DNA of 64,000 nt from Pilimelia columellifera. GTDB lineage: Bacteria; Actinomycetota; Actinomycetes; Mycobacteriales; Micromonosporaceae. The stretch spans positions 99,929 to 163,928 of the forward strand of contig NZ_BAAARY010000008.1 in assembly GCF_039532605.1 (NCBI RefSeq). Reading direction: 5' to 3'. A model generated the notes under the pieces. The model did no database searches and was not told the origin of the DNA. It was given only the letters and a program-made list of their open reading frames with translations. The translations under genes were made by a program, and so were the position numbers. Below are positions 18,260 to 27,345 of this stretch, one piece after another (position 1 is the stretch's first letter; each line of letters opens with the position of its first letter).

Positions 18260-19501
18260 GTGAGCCACCTGTCCTCTCTCGCCACCGCCGCCGACCCACG
18301 GCCGGTCGCCGGGCCGTCCAGCTGGGACCAGGCCCGGCAGCTCGCGCACGCCGCCGGCCAGGCCGCGGCCATGCCGGTGACGCGGCTGCCACTGGCGCGG
18401 TGCGCCGGGCTGACCCTGGCGGCGCCGCTGGCGGCACAGGGGAACCTGCCGGCGTTCCGCACCTGCTGCATGGACGGCTGGGCGGTGCGAGGACCCGGCC
18501 CGTGGCGGGTGGTCGGCCAGGTTCTGGCCGGCGCGTCCCCGGCGGCGTTGACCGTGGACGGCACAGCGGTCCAGGTGGCCACCGGCGCTCCTGTGCCGAC
18601 GGGCGCGACGGCGATCCTGCGCGCCGAGGACGGCGTTCTCGTCGACGACCGCGTGCACGGGGCGCCGCGGACGCGTCCGGAATGGCGGGAGATCGGCGAG
18701 GAGACACGCGTCGGCGAACTGCTGCTGCCCGCCGGCGTCGAAGTCACGCCGGCGGTGTTGGGCCTGGCCGCGGCCAGCGGCCACGACGACCTGCCGGTAC
18801 GCCCGGCGCCGTCCGCGGCGGTGCTCGTCTTCGGCGATGAGCTGCTCGCCGCCGGCCCACCTGCGGGAGGGCGCATCCGGGACGCGCTGGGCCCGAGCGT
18901 GCCAGCGTGGCTGCGGTGGCTGGGCGCCCGGCCCGACCAGCCACCGCAGCCGCTGCCGGACACGTTCGACGGGCACGTCGCGGCGCTCGAGGGGGCGCTC
19001 ACGCGAGCCGATCTGGTGTGCGCTACCGGCGGCACCATGCGCGGCCCCGCCGACCAGCTACGCCCAGCCCTGCTGGAGCTGGGCGCTGAGCTGGTCGTGG
19101 ACTGCGTCGCTGTACGCCCCGGCCACCCGATGCTGCTGGCCCGGCTGCTGGGACCGGCCGGGATGGTCCGATTCGTCGCCGGCCTGCCCGGGAACCCGCA
19201 GGCGGCGGTGGCGGCGCTGGTCACCCTGGTCGCGCCGCTGCTGGCTGGCCTGCGTGGACGACCACTGCCGGCGGCCCGGCGGGCGGCGCTGGGCGCGCCG
19301 GTGCCCGGGCGGCTTGGCGGGACGGCGCTGCTGCCGGTCCGGTACGACGAGGACGGGTTGGTGAGGCCGCTCCCGCACACCGGTCCGGCCATGCTCAGAG
19401 GCCTGGCCGAAGCGGACGGGTACGCCGTGCTGCGCCCCGGCGCCGGGACCGACATCGGCGACACCGTCCCGGTGCTGCCGCTGCCCGGCGACGGCCGATG
19501 A
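18260..19501 (+). CDS. moeA: MoeA-like molybdopterin molybdenumtransferase
   Basis: Molybdate-insertion enzyme of the MoeA family, 413 residues, slightly short and divergent. The N-terminal motif CMDGWAVRG corresponds to the family MDGYA motif. The MoCF-binding domain lies around residues 190-330, with CATGGTMRGPADQL in place of the usual TGG(V/T)S-x-G motif, and LPGNPQAAV follows as expected. The GTG at 18260 is chosen because a -10 element lies eight bases upstream; upstream codons are low-complexity. It overlaps mobA by an ATGA junction. Its place beside narGHJI suggests a paralogue dedicated to nitrate reductase maturation; this is inference. Confidence 0.85.
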   Translation: MSHLSSLATAADPRPVAGPSSWDQARQLAHAAGQAAAMPVTRLPLARCAGLTLAAPLAAQGNLPAFRTCCMDGWAVRGPGPWRVVGQVLAGASPAALTVDGTAVQVATGAPVPTGATAILRAEDGVLVDDRVHGAPRTRPEWREIGEETRVGELLLPAGVEVTPAVLGLAAASGHDDLPVRPAPSAAVLVFGDELLAAGPPAGGRIRDALGPSVPAWLRWLGARPDQPPQPLPDTFDGHVAALEGALTRADLVCATGGTMRGPADQLRPALLELGAELVVDCVAVRPGHPMLLARLLGPAGMVRFVAGLPGNPQAAVAALVTLVAPLLAGLRGRPLPAARRAALGAPVPGRLGGTALLPVRYDEDGLVRPLPHTGPAMLRGLAEADGYAVLRPGAGTDIGDTVPVLPLPGDGR

Positions 19502-20106
19502 TCGACGGTTTCGCGGCGGTGGTCCTCGCCGGTGGAGCCGCGCGCCGGATGGGCGGGGCGACGAAGCCGGCGCTGGATATCGGCGGCGAGCCGATGCTGG
19601 CGCGGGTCCTGGCAGCCGTCACGGCAGCCAGTCCGCAGGTGATCGTCGGGCCACCGGAGCTGCCGGTTCCGCCCGGGGTGACCCTGACCTGTGAGTCACC
19701 GGCCGGCGGCGGCCCGGTCGCCGGCCTGGCCGCCGGCCTGGCGTTGGTGAACGAGCGCGTCTCCGGGGCGCCGGGCGCCTGCCAGGTCGCCGTCCTGGCC
19801 GGTGACCTGCCGCTGCTGACAACGGCCGCGGTGACCCTCCTCCAATCCGCGCTGACCGAGCGCTACGACGCCGCGGTCTACGTGGACGCCGCCGGACGAC
19901 GGCAGTGGCTGTGCGCGCTGTGGCGGGCCGACGCCCTGGCCGCAGCCCTGACGGCGCTGCCCGCCGGACCAGCCGGGGCGTCGATGCGGGAGCTGTACGC
20001 GTCGGCCCGCTGCGCCGAAACGACCTGGTCGGACCCCGGCCCACCGCCGTGGTTCGACTGTGACACCTACGACGACCTGCGACAGGCCCGGGAGTGGCAA
20101 CGATGA
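19498..20106 (+). CDS. mobA: Molybdenum cofactor guanylyltransferase
   Basis: MobA-family nucleotidyltransferase of 202 residues that would join GMP from GTP to molybdopterin, making the MGD form used by NarG. The N-terminal nucleotide motif LAGGAARRMGGATKPAL is intact, and the metal-binding AGDLPLLTT motif lies near residue 103. It is coupled to moeA by a four-base overlap at its start and to the next gene by an ATGA overlap at its end. This makes a compact three-gene cofactor operon divergent from narG. Confidence 0.9.
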   Translation: MIDGFAAVVLAGGAARRMGGATKPALDIGGEPMLARVLAAVTAASPQVIVGPPELPVPPGVTLTCESPAGGGPVAGLAAGLALVNERVSGAPGACQVAVLAGDLPLLTTAAVTLLQSALTERYDAAVYVDAAGRRQWLCALWRADALAAALTALPAGPAGASMRELYASARCAETTWSDPGPPPWFDCDTYDDLRQAREWQR

Positions 20107-20357
20107 CGACGCTCGACGAGTGGACCACCGAGGCGTGCGCGGCGCTGGGACTGACCCCGGCCGACGTCGACACTGGCCTGGTGCTCGACCTGGCCCGTGA
20201 CGTGGCGCACGGCGTGCTACGCCCTGCCGCCCCGGTCACCACCTACCTGCTGGGGGTCGCTGTCGGACGTGGCGCCGACCCGACCGCCGCCGCGGCGGCG
20301 CTAACGCGGCTGGCCGAACCAGCTCAGCCGTCTCGATCGGCTGGGTCATCCAGTTGA
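20103..20357 (+). CDS. DUF6457-like small protein of the molybdenum cofactor operon
   Basis: An 84-residue helical protein of a family usually found beside mobA in actinobacteria; its function is unknown. The diagnostic core VLDLARDVAHGVLRPAAPVTTYLLGVAVGRG is split here as VLDLARDVAHGV and RPAAPVTTYLLG. The ATG overlaps the mobA stop (ATGA). The last about eleven residues (PSRSAGSSS end) read into the 3' end of the convergent AIPR gene, with a 34-base overlap. The C-terminus may therefore have been altered when the accessory DNA arrived. It is the last gene before the variable region. Confidence 0.7.
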   Translation: MTTLDEWTTEACAALGLTPADVDTGLVLDLARDVAHGVLRPAAPVTTYLLGVAVGRGADPTAAAAALTRLAEPAQPSRSAGSSS

Positions 20358-22075
20358 CCGATTAGGTGCTGGACAAACTCTGGCCCCTTGGCGATCTTGT
20401 CGTTCGGGTTCCCGGTACGGCCTTTGTGCTCGGAGTATGCGTGCCGGACGAACGCGAGGGCAGCAAGCAGATCCACTCCGGAAAGTGACGTGCCAGCCGT
20501 CGCCAAGCGACCAAGCTGCTTCGGGGAGCGAACTGGGCAGCCCATTAACTTTGCTGTTGCCACCATAGCCAGATGAAAACGATAGTTTGTTCTATCCGCG
20601 ACATCCATTTCAGCAGATTCCGACGCAAGGAAAGAGTCGACTTCTTTCTGCGCCCGGGCCAGCCACAAATAGATCTCTACGGGAATTTCCTTAGAAAATA
20701 TTCGCCCATATTCCTCGTCGCGCTTGAGTAGGCTTGACGGCCGCGCTCGAGAGTTGTCTGGACGACTCAACCCCATCGCCATAACAGCCTGCGCCAATAG
20801 AGGAATGCTGACGATTCGCTCCGCGCTCCGCCCGTTATTGCGGTAGAAATTCTTCCGTCGGTCATAGTACCAGTCATGGGCAAGAAAATATGCCTCGATA
20901 TCCCGTTGGATATCATCGGTGGCACGCAGCGATGCAGCAGGTACCGAGGTCTGCCGGTTTGTCGCACGGATAACACGATCTCGCGTCGCCAAATCATCAC
21001 CAGTTACCAGGATACGGACCAGCACAGAGCGGTCGAACGCCGGATGGTCAACTGGCGCTGCCCTAAGGAAATTGAAGATAGTGTGCGAGGATTGCAGGCC
21101 ATTAACTACCTGAACATCGTCAAGGCAATACGTTTTACCCACTGCGGTCGCCTTGGAGCAAACGATAGTAACGCCGTTGTTTAGCCACCAGAACTCAGGG
21201 CCGGTCGGGTTCTCCAACGATTCTCGGATCTCACGGTTCACCTCGACATCGCCCTGGTAGTCACGGACATTCCAGTCGAAAATATGACGCCGCAGCAATC
21301 CGCCCTCATCTGTCAAGAATGTCCGATAGTCCCGAAGCTTGACGAGAGCGACGTGACTGTTGCCACTAGTCGCATTTTCCTGATAAGTCAATTCGGTTGT
21401 GTACGACGGGACCGCGTTTGCCCGTCGCCAAAGTTCAGCAGCACCAAGAAACTCAACATTACCCTTTGCACCCGAAATCACATCGGCTAGTTGGGCTTCT
21501 AGGTTTCGGGCCTTGATCTCCACCTTTGCATTTATTGCATTTGGGCCGACGGCGCGACCCCGCGTCGCGTACACAAAATGAATCGTCACCTTTGGGTGCT
21601 TTGTGGCCAACGCCTTGAGGGCCTTCCGGAAGAAGCCCGTGCGAGAGACAACGCCCTGCGAGTAAAGCTGGAGGAGATCCGCCTCGTTTTCAGACAGACT
21701 CAACAATCGCGCGAGAGCACTCGCAGCCTTGTCGATAGTTGTCTCGGTAAAGGACACCTCGCGCTTCGCCTGCACCAACCAGAGTTCAAGATTGATGCCG
21801 CTTGAATATTTGACTGCGGAGAACCCGGCTTGCAGTACGTCGCTATCCTCGGATAGGAGGGCCCCATCAACAAAAACATAAACAGCATCTATGGCCCCGT
21901 CGTTACTACCTCCAATAACACCGTCAGCAATTTCTTCTTGGGATACCTGTCGCGCGGTTAGCGCCTGTTCCGCAGCGAAGAGTTCGAAGGCCTCGTCCTC
22001 TCGTATCGGGACGGTCCGCTCGTTCTGTAGCTGAACCAGAATTTGATCTAGCAACACCTGTTCGTTGTCGGCCAC
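20324..22075 (-). CDS. AIPR-family (abortive infection phage resistance) protein
   Basis: A 583-residue protein of the AIPR family, named after phage-resistance abortive-infection proteins. Family-typical features include an N-terminal region with LWLVQAKREVSF, a central PEFWWLNNGVTIVCSKA and DVQVVNGLQSSHTIFNFL, then RATNRQTSVPAASLRA. These resemble the conserved core of AIPR proteins, whose biochemical activity I do not know. The GTG at 22075 lies six bases after a TACACT -10 element, suggesting a leaderless transcript. Base composition is visibly less GC-rich than flanking genes, which points to transfer. It stands alone next to the insertion-sequence block; no partner defence gene is visible. 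Confidence 0.82.
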   Translation of the reverse strand: MADNEQVLLDQILVQLQNERTVPIREDEAFELFAAEQALTARQVSQEEIADGVIGGSNDGAIDAVYVFVDGALLSEDSDVLQAGFSAVKYSSGINLELWLVQAKREVSFTETTIDKAASALARLLSLSENEADLLQLYSQGVVSRTGFFRKALKALATKHPKVTIHFVYATRGRAVGPNAINAKVEIKARNLEAQLADVISGAKGNVEFLGAAELWRRANAVPSYTTELTYQENATSGNSHVALVKLRDYRTFLTDEGGLLRRHIFDWNVRDYQGDVEVNREIRESLENPTGPEFWWLNNGVTIVCSKATAVGKTYCLDDVQVVNGLQSSHTIFNFLRAAPVDHPAFDRSVLVRILVTGDDLATRDRVIRATNRQTSVPAASLRATDDIQRDIEAYFLAHDWYYDRRKNFYRNNGRSAERIVSIPLLAQAVMAMGLSRPDNSRARPSSLLKRDEEYGRIFSKEIPVEIYLWLARAQKEVDSFLASESAEMDVADRTNYRFHLAMVATAKLMGCPVRSPKQLGRLATAGTSLSGVDLLAALAFVRHAYSEHKGRTGNPNDKIAKGPEFVQHLIGQLDDPADRDG

Positions 22076-22168
22076 GGACGAAGTGTAAGGCAATTTCTCT
22101 CGTCCCACGTGCCGCGCAGGGTCTGTAAGAACAACGGTGTTAGCCCCTGACCGAGGGATTGACACCTG

Positions 22169-22785
22169 ATGACGACGATGATGGCCGTGGCGGATACTGC
22201 CGCGGTGTCTGAGGACGAGACGACAACCCAGCCCAGCGATCGCTCCGCCACCGTGGCCGGTGTGGACACCACGGCGGTCAAGCAAATGGTGGCCCAAGCC
22301 CGGCAGCAGGGCCTGCAGCTATCCGGCGAGGGTGGGCTGCTGCAGCAGCTGACGAAGATCGTGTTGGAGTCGGCGATGGAAGGTGAGATCACCGACCACC
22401 TCGGCTATGACAAGCACGACCCGGCCGGCGCCGGCAGCGGGAACTCCCGCAACGGCGCCCGGACCAAGACCGTGCTGACCGACGTCGGGCCGGTGGAGAT
22501 CGCCGTGCCCAGGGACCGGGCCGGTAGCTTCGAGCCGACGATCGTCAAGAAACGCCAGCGGCGCTTGTCCGGGGTTGAGGACATGGTGTTGTCGTCGTCG
22601 GCCAAGGGTTTGACCTGCGGTGAGATCTCCGCCCACCTGGCCGAGGTCTACGGAGCGGAAGTATCCCGGCAGACGATCTCCACGATCACCGACAAGGTGA
22701 TGGACGGGATGACCGAGTGGCAGAACCGGCCCCTGGACCCGGTCTACCCGGTGATCTTCCTGGACGCCATCCACGTCAAGATCCG
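22169..22785 (+). pseudogene. IS256-family transposase, N-terminal fragment (piece 1 of 3)
   Basis: The first 617 bases of a mutator-type transposase, including HLGYDKHDPAGAGSGNSRNG and the first catalytic Asp region VIFLDAIHVKIR. Reading is cut at base 22785 by the ISL3-type insertion; translation continues only a few codons into that element before a stop. Pieces 1, 2 (24461-24711) and 3 (26894-27345) add up to 1320 bases, exactly 440 codons in one frame. The gene was therefore intact before the nested insertions. Confidence 0.93.
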
Positions 22786-24452
22786 GGCTCTGTCGCTGAT
22801 CTTGTGATGATGAGGTCAGTGTGCGAGGAGGATGCGTTTGCGCAGGAGGTCGAGCTTGGCTCGGCCGTACATTTGGCGTTTGAGCGTTTTAATGCGGTTG
22901 ACGTTGCCTTCGACGGGGCCGGAGCTGTAGGCCATGGTGAGGCCGTTGCGGACGGCGTCGAGGTCTCGGATCATGTGGCGTGCGAACGAGGCGAGGGCGG
23001 GGAGCTCGTTGTCGCTGGCCACGGCGGTGATCCACTCGTTGAGGTGATGGCCTTGGAGCCCGGTGAGCATGCGGGCGAAGCCGCGGACGTGACCGACGAG
23101 ACGGTCTAGGGCTGGGGTGCGGTCGCGGATCTCGCGTAGTTTGCTGGCGTCTTTAGGGTCGAGCCGGTCCGGATGGGTCATGATCCACTTGGTGGTCTCG
23201 CGCACTGATGGTTGTTTGGGGCCCGGGACGGGCTTGAAGCTGCGGCCGTGTCGGTAGCGGCGTAGATGGCGTTGGACGGCCAGTTCACCGCCGGGGTAGC
23301 CCTGCTGCTTGATCTCTCGGAACAAGGCGGTGGCGTTGCGTTCCCCTTCGTTCCACCGTTTGTGCAGGTGAGCCACGTATTCGTCGACCACGTGGGCGCG
23401 TTGGTGGGTCTTGACCAGCAGCGCATCGACGGTGGCCGCGTTGGCGATCTTGCGGACGGTGGCCTGATGCAGACCGAGCTGGCGGCCGATCGCCGATAGT
23501 GTCATGCCGGTGGCCCGCAGTCGGTGGACGTCAGCGTGCTGCACCCGGTAGCGGGCAGCGATCTTCAACTCTGGCAGGGTTTGAACCTGCTGCGGCTCCA
23601 CCGCATGATCCTCGGCTACCGCCGTGGGTGGCGGGGTTAGGGAGCTGCGCACCGAGATCAGCGTCCTTTCGACCGCTTCGCCGAGGTTGCGCCACAGGTG
23701 GAACCGGTCGGCGACCTGGACTGCGTTCGGGGCGCCCTGGCGGGCGCCTTCGCCGTAGCCGCTTGCCCGGTCACGGCAGATGACCTCCACCCCGGGGTGG
23801 GCGCGTAGCCAAGTAGCGAACCCGTCACTGTCACGGCCGTCGATCACATCGACGGGCCTGCGACTCTGCATGTCCACCAGCACAGTTCCGTAGCGGTGTC
23901 CCCGCCGGAACGCGAAGTCATCGACTCCCAACACAGGGACCGGTCCTGCAGGCGGGTCCGGCAAAGCTCGGACCCTGCGCAGGAGGGTGTCCTTGCCTAC
24001 GGCGGCGCCGAGGCCGGCTGTCAGCCGGGCGCCCGCACGGCCAGCCAACGCCAACCCGACCGATACCAGCATCGCGACCGCCGGCGGTGTGAACCTCGCA
24101 AACGCCGAGGTCAACCCCTCGACCTGCTCAACGAACGTCACCGTCACACAACTGTTGTTACGGCAGCGGAACCGCCGTACCAGCAGCCGGATCCTCACCG
24201 CCACACCGCAGACCGCGGCGTCTCGCAGCAGCCGCCGATACCGGCCATGCACCGCCACCGACTCCACAGCGCACCCCGGACACCTCGCCGTCGCCGCCCG
24301 AGACCGCGCATCGATCGTCAATCCGTCAACAGACCGCTCAACCCGTTCGATCGCCACCCCCGCGAGGTGAGGCAACAAATCGTCGGTACTCCACAAAGTA
24401 CACAAAGACGATCATCGCATCAGCCCCTGATCACAAGATCAGCGACAGAGCC
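22786..24452. mobile_element. ISL3-family element inserted in the IS256 transposase
   Basis: A 1667-bp element with perfect 23-bp terminal inverted repeats (left 22786-22808, right 24430-24452; outer end GGCTCTGTCGCTGATC). It is flanked by the 8-bp target duplication AAGATCCG at 22778-22785 and 24453-24460. Eight-base duplications are the rule for this family. It carries one transposase gene on the minus strand and looks complete, so it may still be mobile. Confidence 0.95.
22816..24405 (-). CDS. ISL3-family transposase
   Basis: Transposase of 529 residues, apparently from a TTG start. An N-terminal zinc-ribbon (CPGC ... CRNNSC, about residues 42-86) is typical of ISL3 proteins. The DDE-type core starts at VLGVDDFAFRRGHRYGTVLV and continues through ICRDRASGYGEGA and QVADRFHLWRNLGEAVE. 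A helix-turn-helix (GMTLSAIGRQLGLHQATVRKI) lies in the second half. No stop or frameshift is visible. It fills the element from end to end. Confidence 0.93.
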   Translation of the reverse strand: MCTLWSTDDLLPHLAGVAIERVERSVDGLTIDARSRAATARCPGCAVESVAVHGRYRRLLRDAAVCGVAVRIRLLVRRFRCRNNSCVTVTFVEQVEGLTSAFARFTPPAVAMLVSVGLALAGRAGARLTAGLGAAVGKDTLLRRVRALPDPPAGPVPVLGVDDFAFRRGHRYGTVLVDMQSRRPVDVIDGRDSDGFATWLRAHPGVEVICRDRASGYGEGARQGAPNAVQVADRFHLWRNLGEAVERTLISVRSSLTPPPTAVAEDHAVEPQQVQTLPELKIAARYRVQHADVHRLRATGMTLSAIGRQLGLHQATVRKIANAATVDALLVKTHQRAHVVDEYVAHLHKRWNEGERNATALFREIKQQGYPGGELAVQRHLRRYRHGRSFKPVPGPKQPSVRETTKWIMTHPDRLDPKDASKLREIRDRTPALDRLVGHVRGFARMLTGLQGHHLNEWITAVASDNELPALASFARHMIRDLDAVRNGLTMAYSSGPVEGNVNRIKTLKRQMYGRAKLDLLRKRILLAH

Positions 24453-24711
24453 AAGATCCGTGACGGGAAGGTCGCCAACCGGCCCATCTACGTCGCGATG
24501 GCCGTCACCGTCGACGGGTGCCGCGACATCCTCGGCTTGTGGGCCGGCGACGGCGGGGAGGGCGCCAAGTTCTGGCTCCAGGTCCTCACCGAGCTCAAGA
24601 ACCGGGGCGTGGAGGATGTGTGCATGGTCGTCTGCGACGGCCTCAAAGGCCTACCAGACGCCATCGCCGCCACCTGGCCGGAGGCGATCACCCAAACATG
24701 CATCGTGCACC
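24453..24711 (+). pseudogene. IS256-family transposase, middle fragment (piece 2 of 3)
   Basis: Central part of the split mutator-type transposase, running from the second copy of the 8-bp duplication to the ISAzo13 insertion. It encodes the segments RPIYVAMAVTVDGCRDILG and MVVCDGLKGLPDAI, where the second catalytic Asp of the DDE triad lies, and ends at CIVH. It has no start or stop of its own and is not expressed as a protein. Confidence 0.92.
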
Positions 24712-26890
24712 GGAGCCGTCAAGAAACAACTCGTCGCTTCCCGGTTGAGTCCTCGTTGGACTGGCGTGGCGGTTCTGGATGGTTTCGGTGCTCAGCTCGC
24801 CGTGCGGTTGGACGCACTGTTGCCTCACCTGAACGAACGGCAGCGGCGGTTGCTCTTCGGGGTCGAGGCCCGGCTGCTCGGCCACGGTGGGATCCGTGCG
24901 GTGGCCCAGCTCGCCGGGGTCAGCGAGAGCACCGTCCGCCGGGGCGTGTCCGAGCTGAAGTCCGGCGCCGATCCGATGCCGGCTGGGCGCGCCCGCCAGG
25001 CGGGCGGTGGCCGTAGCCGCGCTGAAGAGCGTGATCCGGGACTGGTGCCGGCGTTGCTCGCTTTGGTGGAGCCGGACGAGCGGGGCGACCCGTGCTCGCC
25101 GCTACGGTGGACGACAAGATCGCTGCGCCATCTGTCCGCCGAGCTGGGCCGCCAGGGCCGGCCGGTCTCGGCGATGACGGTCGGGCGGCTATTGAAGGCC
25201 AACGGGTTCAGCCTGCAGGGCACAGCCAAGACCCTGGAAGGAGATCAGCACCCCGACCGCGACGCCCAGTTCCGGTATCTGAATCAGCAGGTCAAAGAGC
25301 ATCAGGCCGCCAGGCAGCCGGTTATCAGCGTGGATGCCAAGAAGAAGGAACAGGTCGGGCTCCTGCCGATGTCCGGGCGGGAGTGGCGGCCGTGCGGGCA
25401 GCCGATCCAGGTCGAGGACCACAGCTTCTTCGCCGGCCCACGCGTGGACACGGTCATCCCTTACGGGATCTACGACCTGACCGCGAACACCGGCTGGGTC
25501 AACGTCGGAGTCGACCACGACACGGCCGCGTTCGCGGTCGCATCGATCCGGGCCTGGTGGTACGCCCGAGGCCGACTGGACTACCCGCACGCCACACGTC
25601 TGCTGATCACCGCGGACGCCGGCGGGTCAAACAGCTACCGCTACCGGCTCTGGAAGGCCGAACTGGCCGCGTTCGCCGCCCAAGCGGGTCTGACGGTCAC
25701 GGTCTGCCACTTCCCGCCGGGCACCTCGAAGTGGAACAAGATCGAACACCGGCTGTTCTCTCACATCACCACCAACTGGCGAGGCCGCCCACTGACCAGC
25801 CACGAGGTCGTCCTCAACACCATCGCCGCGACCACCACCCAGACCGGGCTGCGGGTCGAGGCCGTCCTCGACCACGGCGCCTACCCGACCGGAATAGCGG
25901 TCAGCCGCGACCAGCTGCAGGCGCTGCCAATCACCCCACACGCCGAGCACGGCCAATGGAACTACAGCATCGCCCCGACCGGCGCCAATGACACCGCGCC
26001 GCCGCGCGCCGACCAACGCGCCACGGCCCGCACCCAAGCCCTGCAAATGCTCACCGACCCACGGCTGACCGGCATGACCACCACCGAACTCGACAAGCTG
26101 CGAGCCGGGCTGGCACCGGCCCAGGCCGCCCGCAGCGAACAGCACCGCTACGTACTGCGCGGCGGCAGACGCGTCGCCACCACCGGCCGCAGCCGATCAC
26201 TGCTCTCCGACGCCGACGAAGTCCTGATCACCGTCGTCTACCTACGGCAAATCTGCCCGCAGAAAGTCCTCTGTGACCTGCTCGGGATCAACCCGGTCAC
26301 GATCGGGCAGGCCATCAAGGCCACCCGGCAGCTGATCGACGAACAGAAGATCAGCATCACCCCGACCGTCGTGCGCTACTTCACCCACGCCGACGACCTG
26401 CGCGCCTGGACCACCAACGCCGGACCAGCCAACCACCCACCCACACCGCCGGCCCGCTACCGACTGACCGACCCGCGACTGACCGGCATGAACCGCGAAG
26501 CCCTACACACCCTGCTCGAAGAACTGATCGTTCCCTACGCCGCCGCGATCGAGCAACGCCGCCACCGCCAACGCGGCGGCGACCGGCGCCTGGGCACCCG
26601 CGCCGGGGTCTTCCGACAGAAGATCACCGACAGCGACCGAATCCTCGCCACGATCCTCTACCGACGCCGAGTCTGCACCCTCGACACCCTCGCCGAACTC
26701 TTCGACGTCAGCCGCAGCACCCTCTGGAACGCCATCAACGACGTCCTGCCCATCCTCGACGACCGCCGCATCACCATCACCCCCGCGCAACACCGGCACG
26801 CCACCGCCATCGACCTGCTCGCCTCCACCGAGCAGCCACCGCCAGGAACCCACGCAGCAGAAAACCGACAGCTTGTTTCTTGACGGCTCC
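24712..26890. mobile_element. ISAzo13-family element inserted in the IS256 transposase
   Basis: A 2179-bp element with perfect 18-bp terminal inverted repeats (GGAGCCGTCAAGAAACAA at 24712-24729 and its complement at 26873-26890). It is flanked by the 3-bp duplication ACC at 24709-24711 and 26891-26893. One long gene fills it. It is longer than a typical ISAzo13 element because its transposase carries a large C-terminal extension. Confidence 0.9.
24766..26883 (+). CDS. ISAzo13-family transposase with C-terminal duplicated HTH extension
   Basis: Transposase of about 705 residues. The first about 400 residues match the ISAzo13 type: an N-terminal helix-turn-helix region (LPHLNERQRRLLFGVEARLL), the core opening VISVDAKKKEQVG, then LITADAGGSNSYRYRLWK and FPPGTSKWNKIEHRLFSHI. 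After QWNYSIAP an extra roughly 270 residues contain two related units, each opening LTDPRLTGM and ending with a helix-turn-helix. The start is uncertain: the GTG at 24766 was chosen over a TTG at 24745. The stop codon lies inside the right terminal repeat. The extension probably binds DNA; this is inference. Confidence 0.88.
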   Translation: MAVLDGFGAQLAVRLDALLPHLNERQRRLLFGVEARLLGHGGIRAVAQLAGVSESTVRRGVSELKSGADPMPAGRARQAGGGRSRAEERDPGLVPALLALVEPDERGDPCSPLRWTTRSLRHLSAELGRQGRPVSAMTVGRLLKANGFSLQGTAKTLEGDQHPDRDAQFRYLNQQVKEHQAARQPVISVDAKKKEQVGLLPMSGREWRPCGQPIQVEDHSFFAGPRVDTVIPYGIYDLTANTGWVNVGVDHDTAAFAVASIRAWWYARGRLDYPHATRLLITADAGGSNSYRYRLWKAELAAFAAQAGLTVTVCHFPPGTSKWNKIEHRLFSHITTNWRGRPLTSHEVVLNTIAATTTQTGLRVEAVLDHGAYPTGIAVSRDQLQALPITPHAEHGQWNYSIAPTGANDTAPPRADQRATARTQALQMLTDPRLTGMTTTELDKLRAGLAPAQAARSEQHRYVLRGGRRVATTGRSRSLLSDADEVLITVVYLRQICPQKVLCDLLGINPVTIGQAIKATRQLIDEQKISITPTVVRYFTHADDLRAWTTNAGPANHPPTPPARYRLTDPRLTGMNREALHTLLEELIVPYAAAIEQRRHRQRGGDRRLGTRAGVFRQKITDSDRILATILYRRRVCTLDTLAELFDVSRSTLWNAINDVLPILDDRRITITPAQHRHATAIDLLASTEQPPPGTHAAENRQLVS

Positions 26891-27345
26891 ACCTGCTACG
26901 CGCCTCGTTCCGCTACGCCGCCCGCCAGCACTGGGACGCGATCGCCCGCGGGTTGAAACCGGTCTACACCGCGGCTACTGAAGCCGCAGCTCAGGAACGG
27001 TTCCTGGAGTTCGCCGAGGCCTGGGGACACAAGTATCCGGCGATCGTCAGATTGTGGGAGAACTCATGGGCGGAGTTCGTGCCGTTCCTCGGCTTCGACC
27101 CTGAGATCCGCAAGATCGTCTGCTCGACCAACGCGATCGAGTCCGTCAACGCCCGCATCCGCAAAGCTGTCCGCGCCCGCGGCCACTTCCCGAATGAGCA
27201 GGCAGCACTCAAGTGCGTCTACATGGCCGTCATGGCCCTGGACCCCACCGGCACCGGCAGACGCCGCTGGGCAGTGCGCTGGAAAGCAGCCCTGAACGCC
27301 TTCGAGATCACCTTCGAAGGCCGACTCCGCACCGCCAGCAAGTAG
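26891..27345 (+). pseudogene. IS256-family transposase, C-terminal fragment (piece 3 of 3)
   Basis: C-terminal third of the split mutator-type transposase, from the second ACC duplication to its natural stop TAG. It contains CSTNAIESVNARIRKAVR, which holds the catalytic Glu, and FPNEQAALKCVYMAV. An internal ATG at 26953 could give a 130-residue fragment, but it would lack both catalytic Asp residues. The right end of the IS256 element lies 39 bases beyond the stop. Confidence 0.92.
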
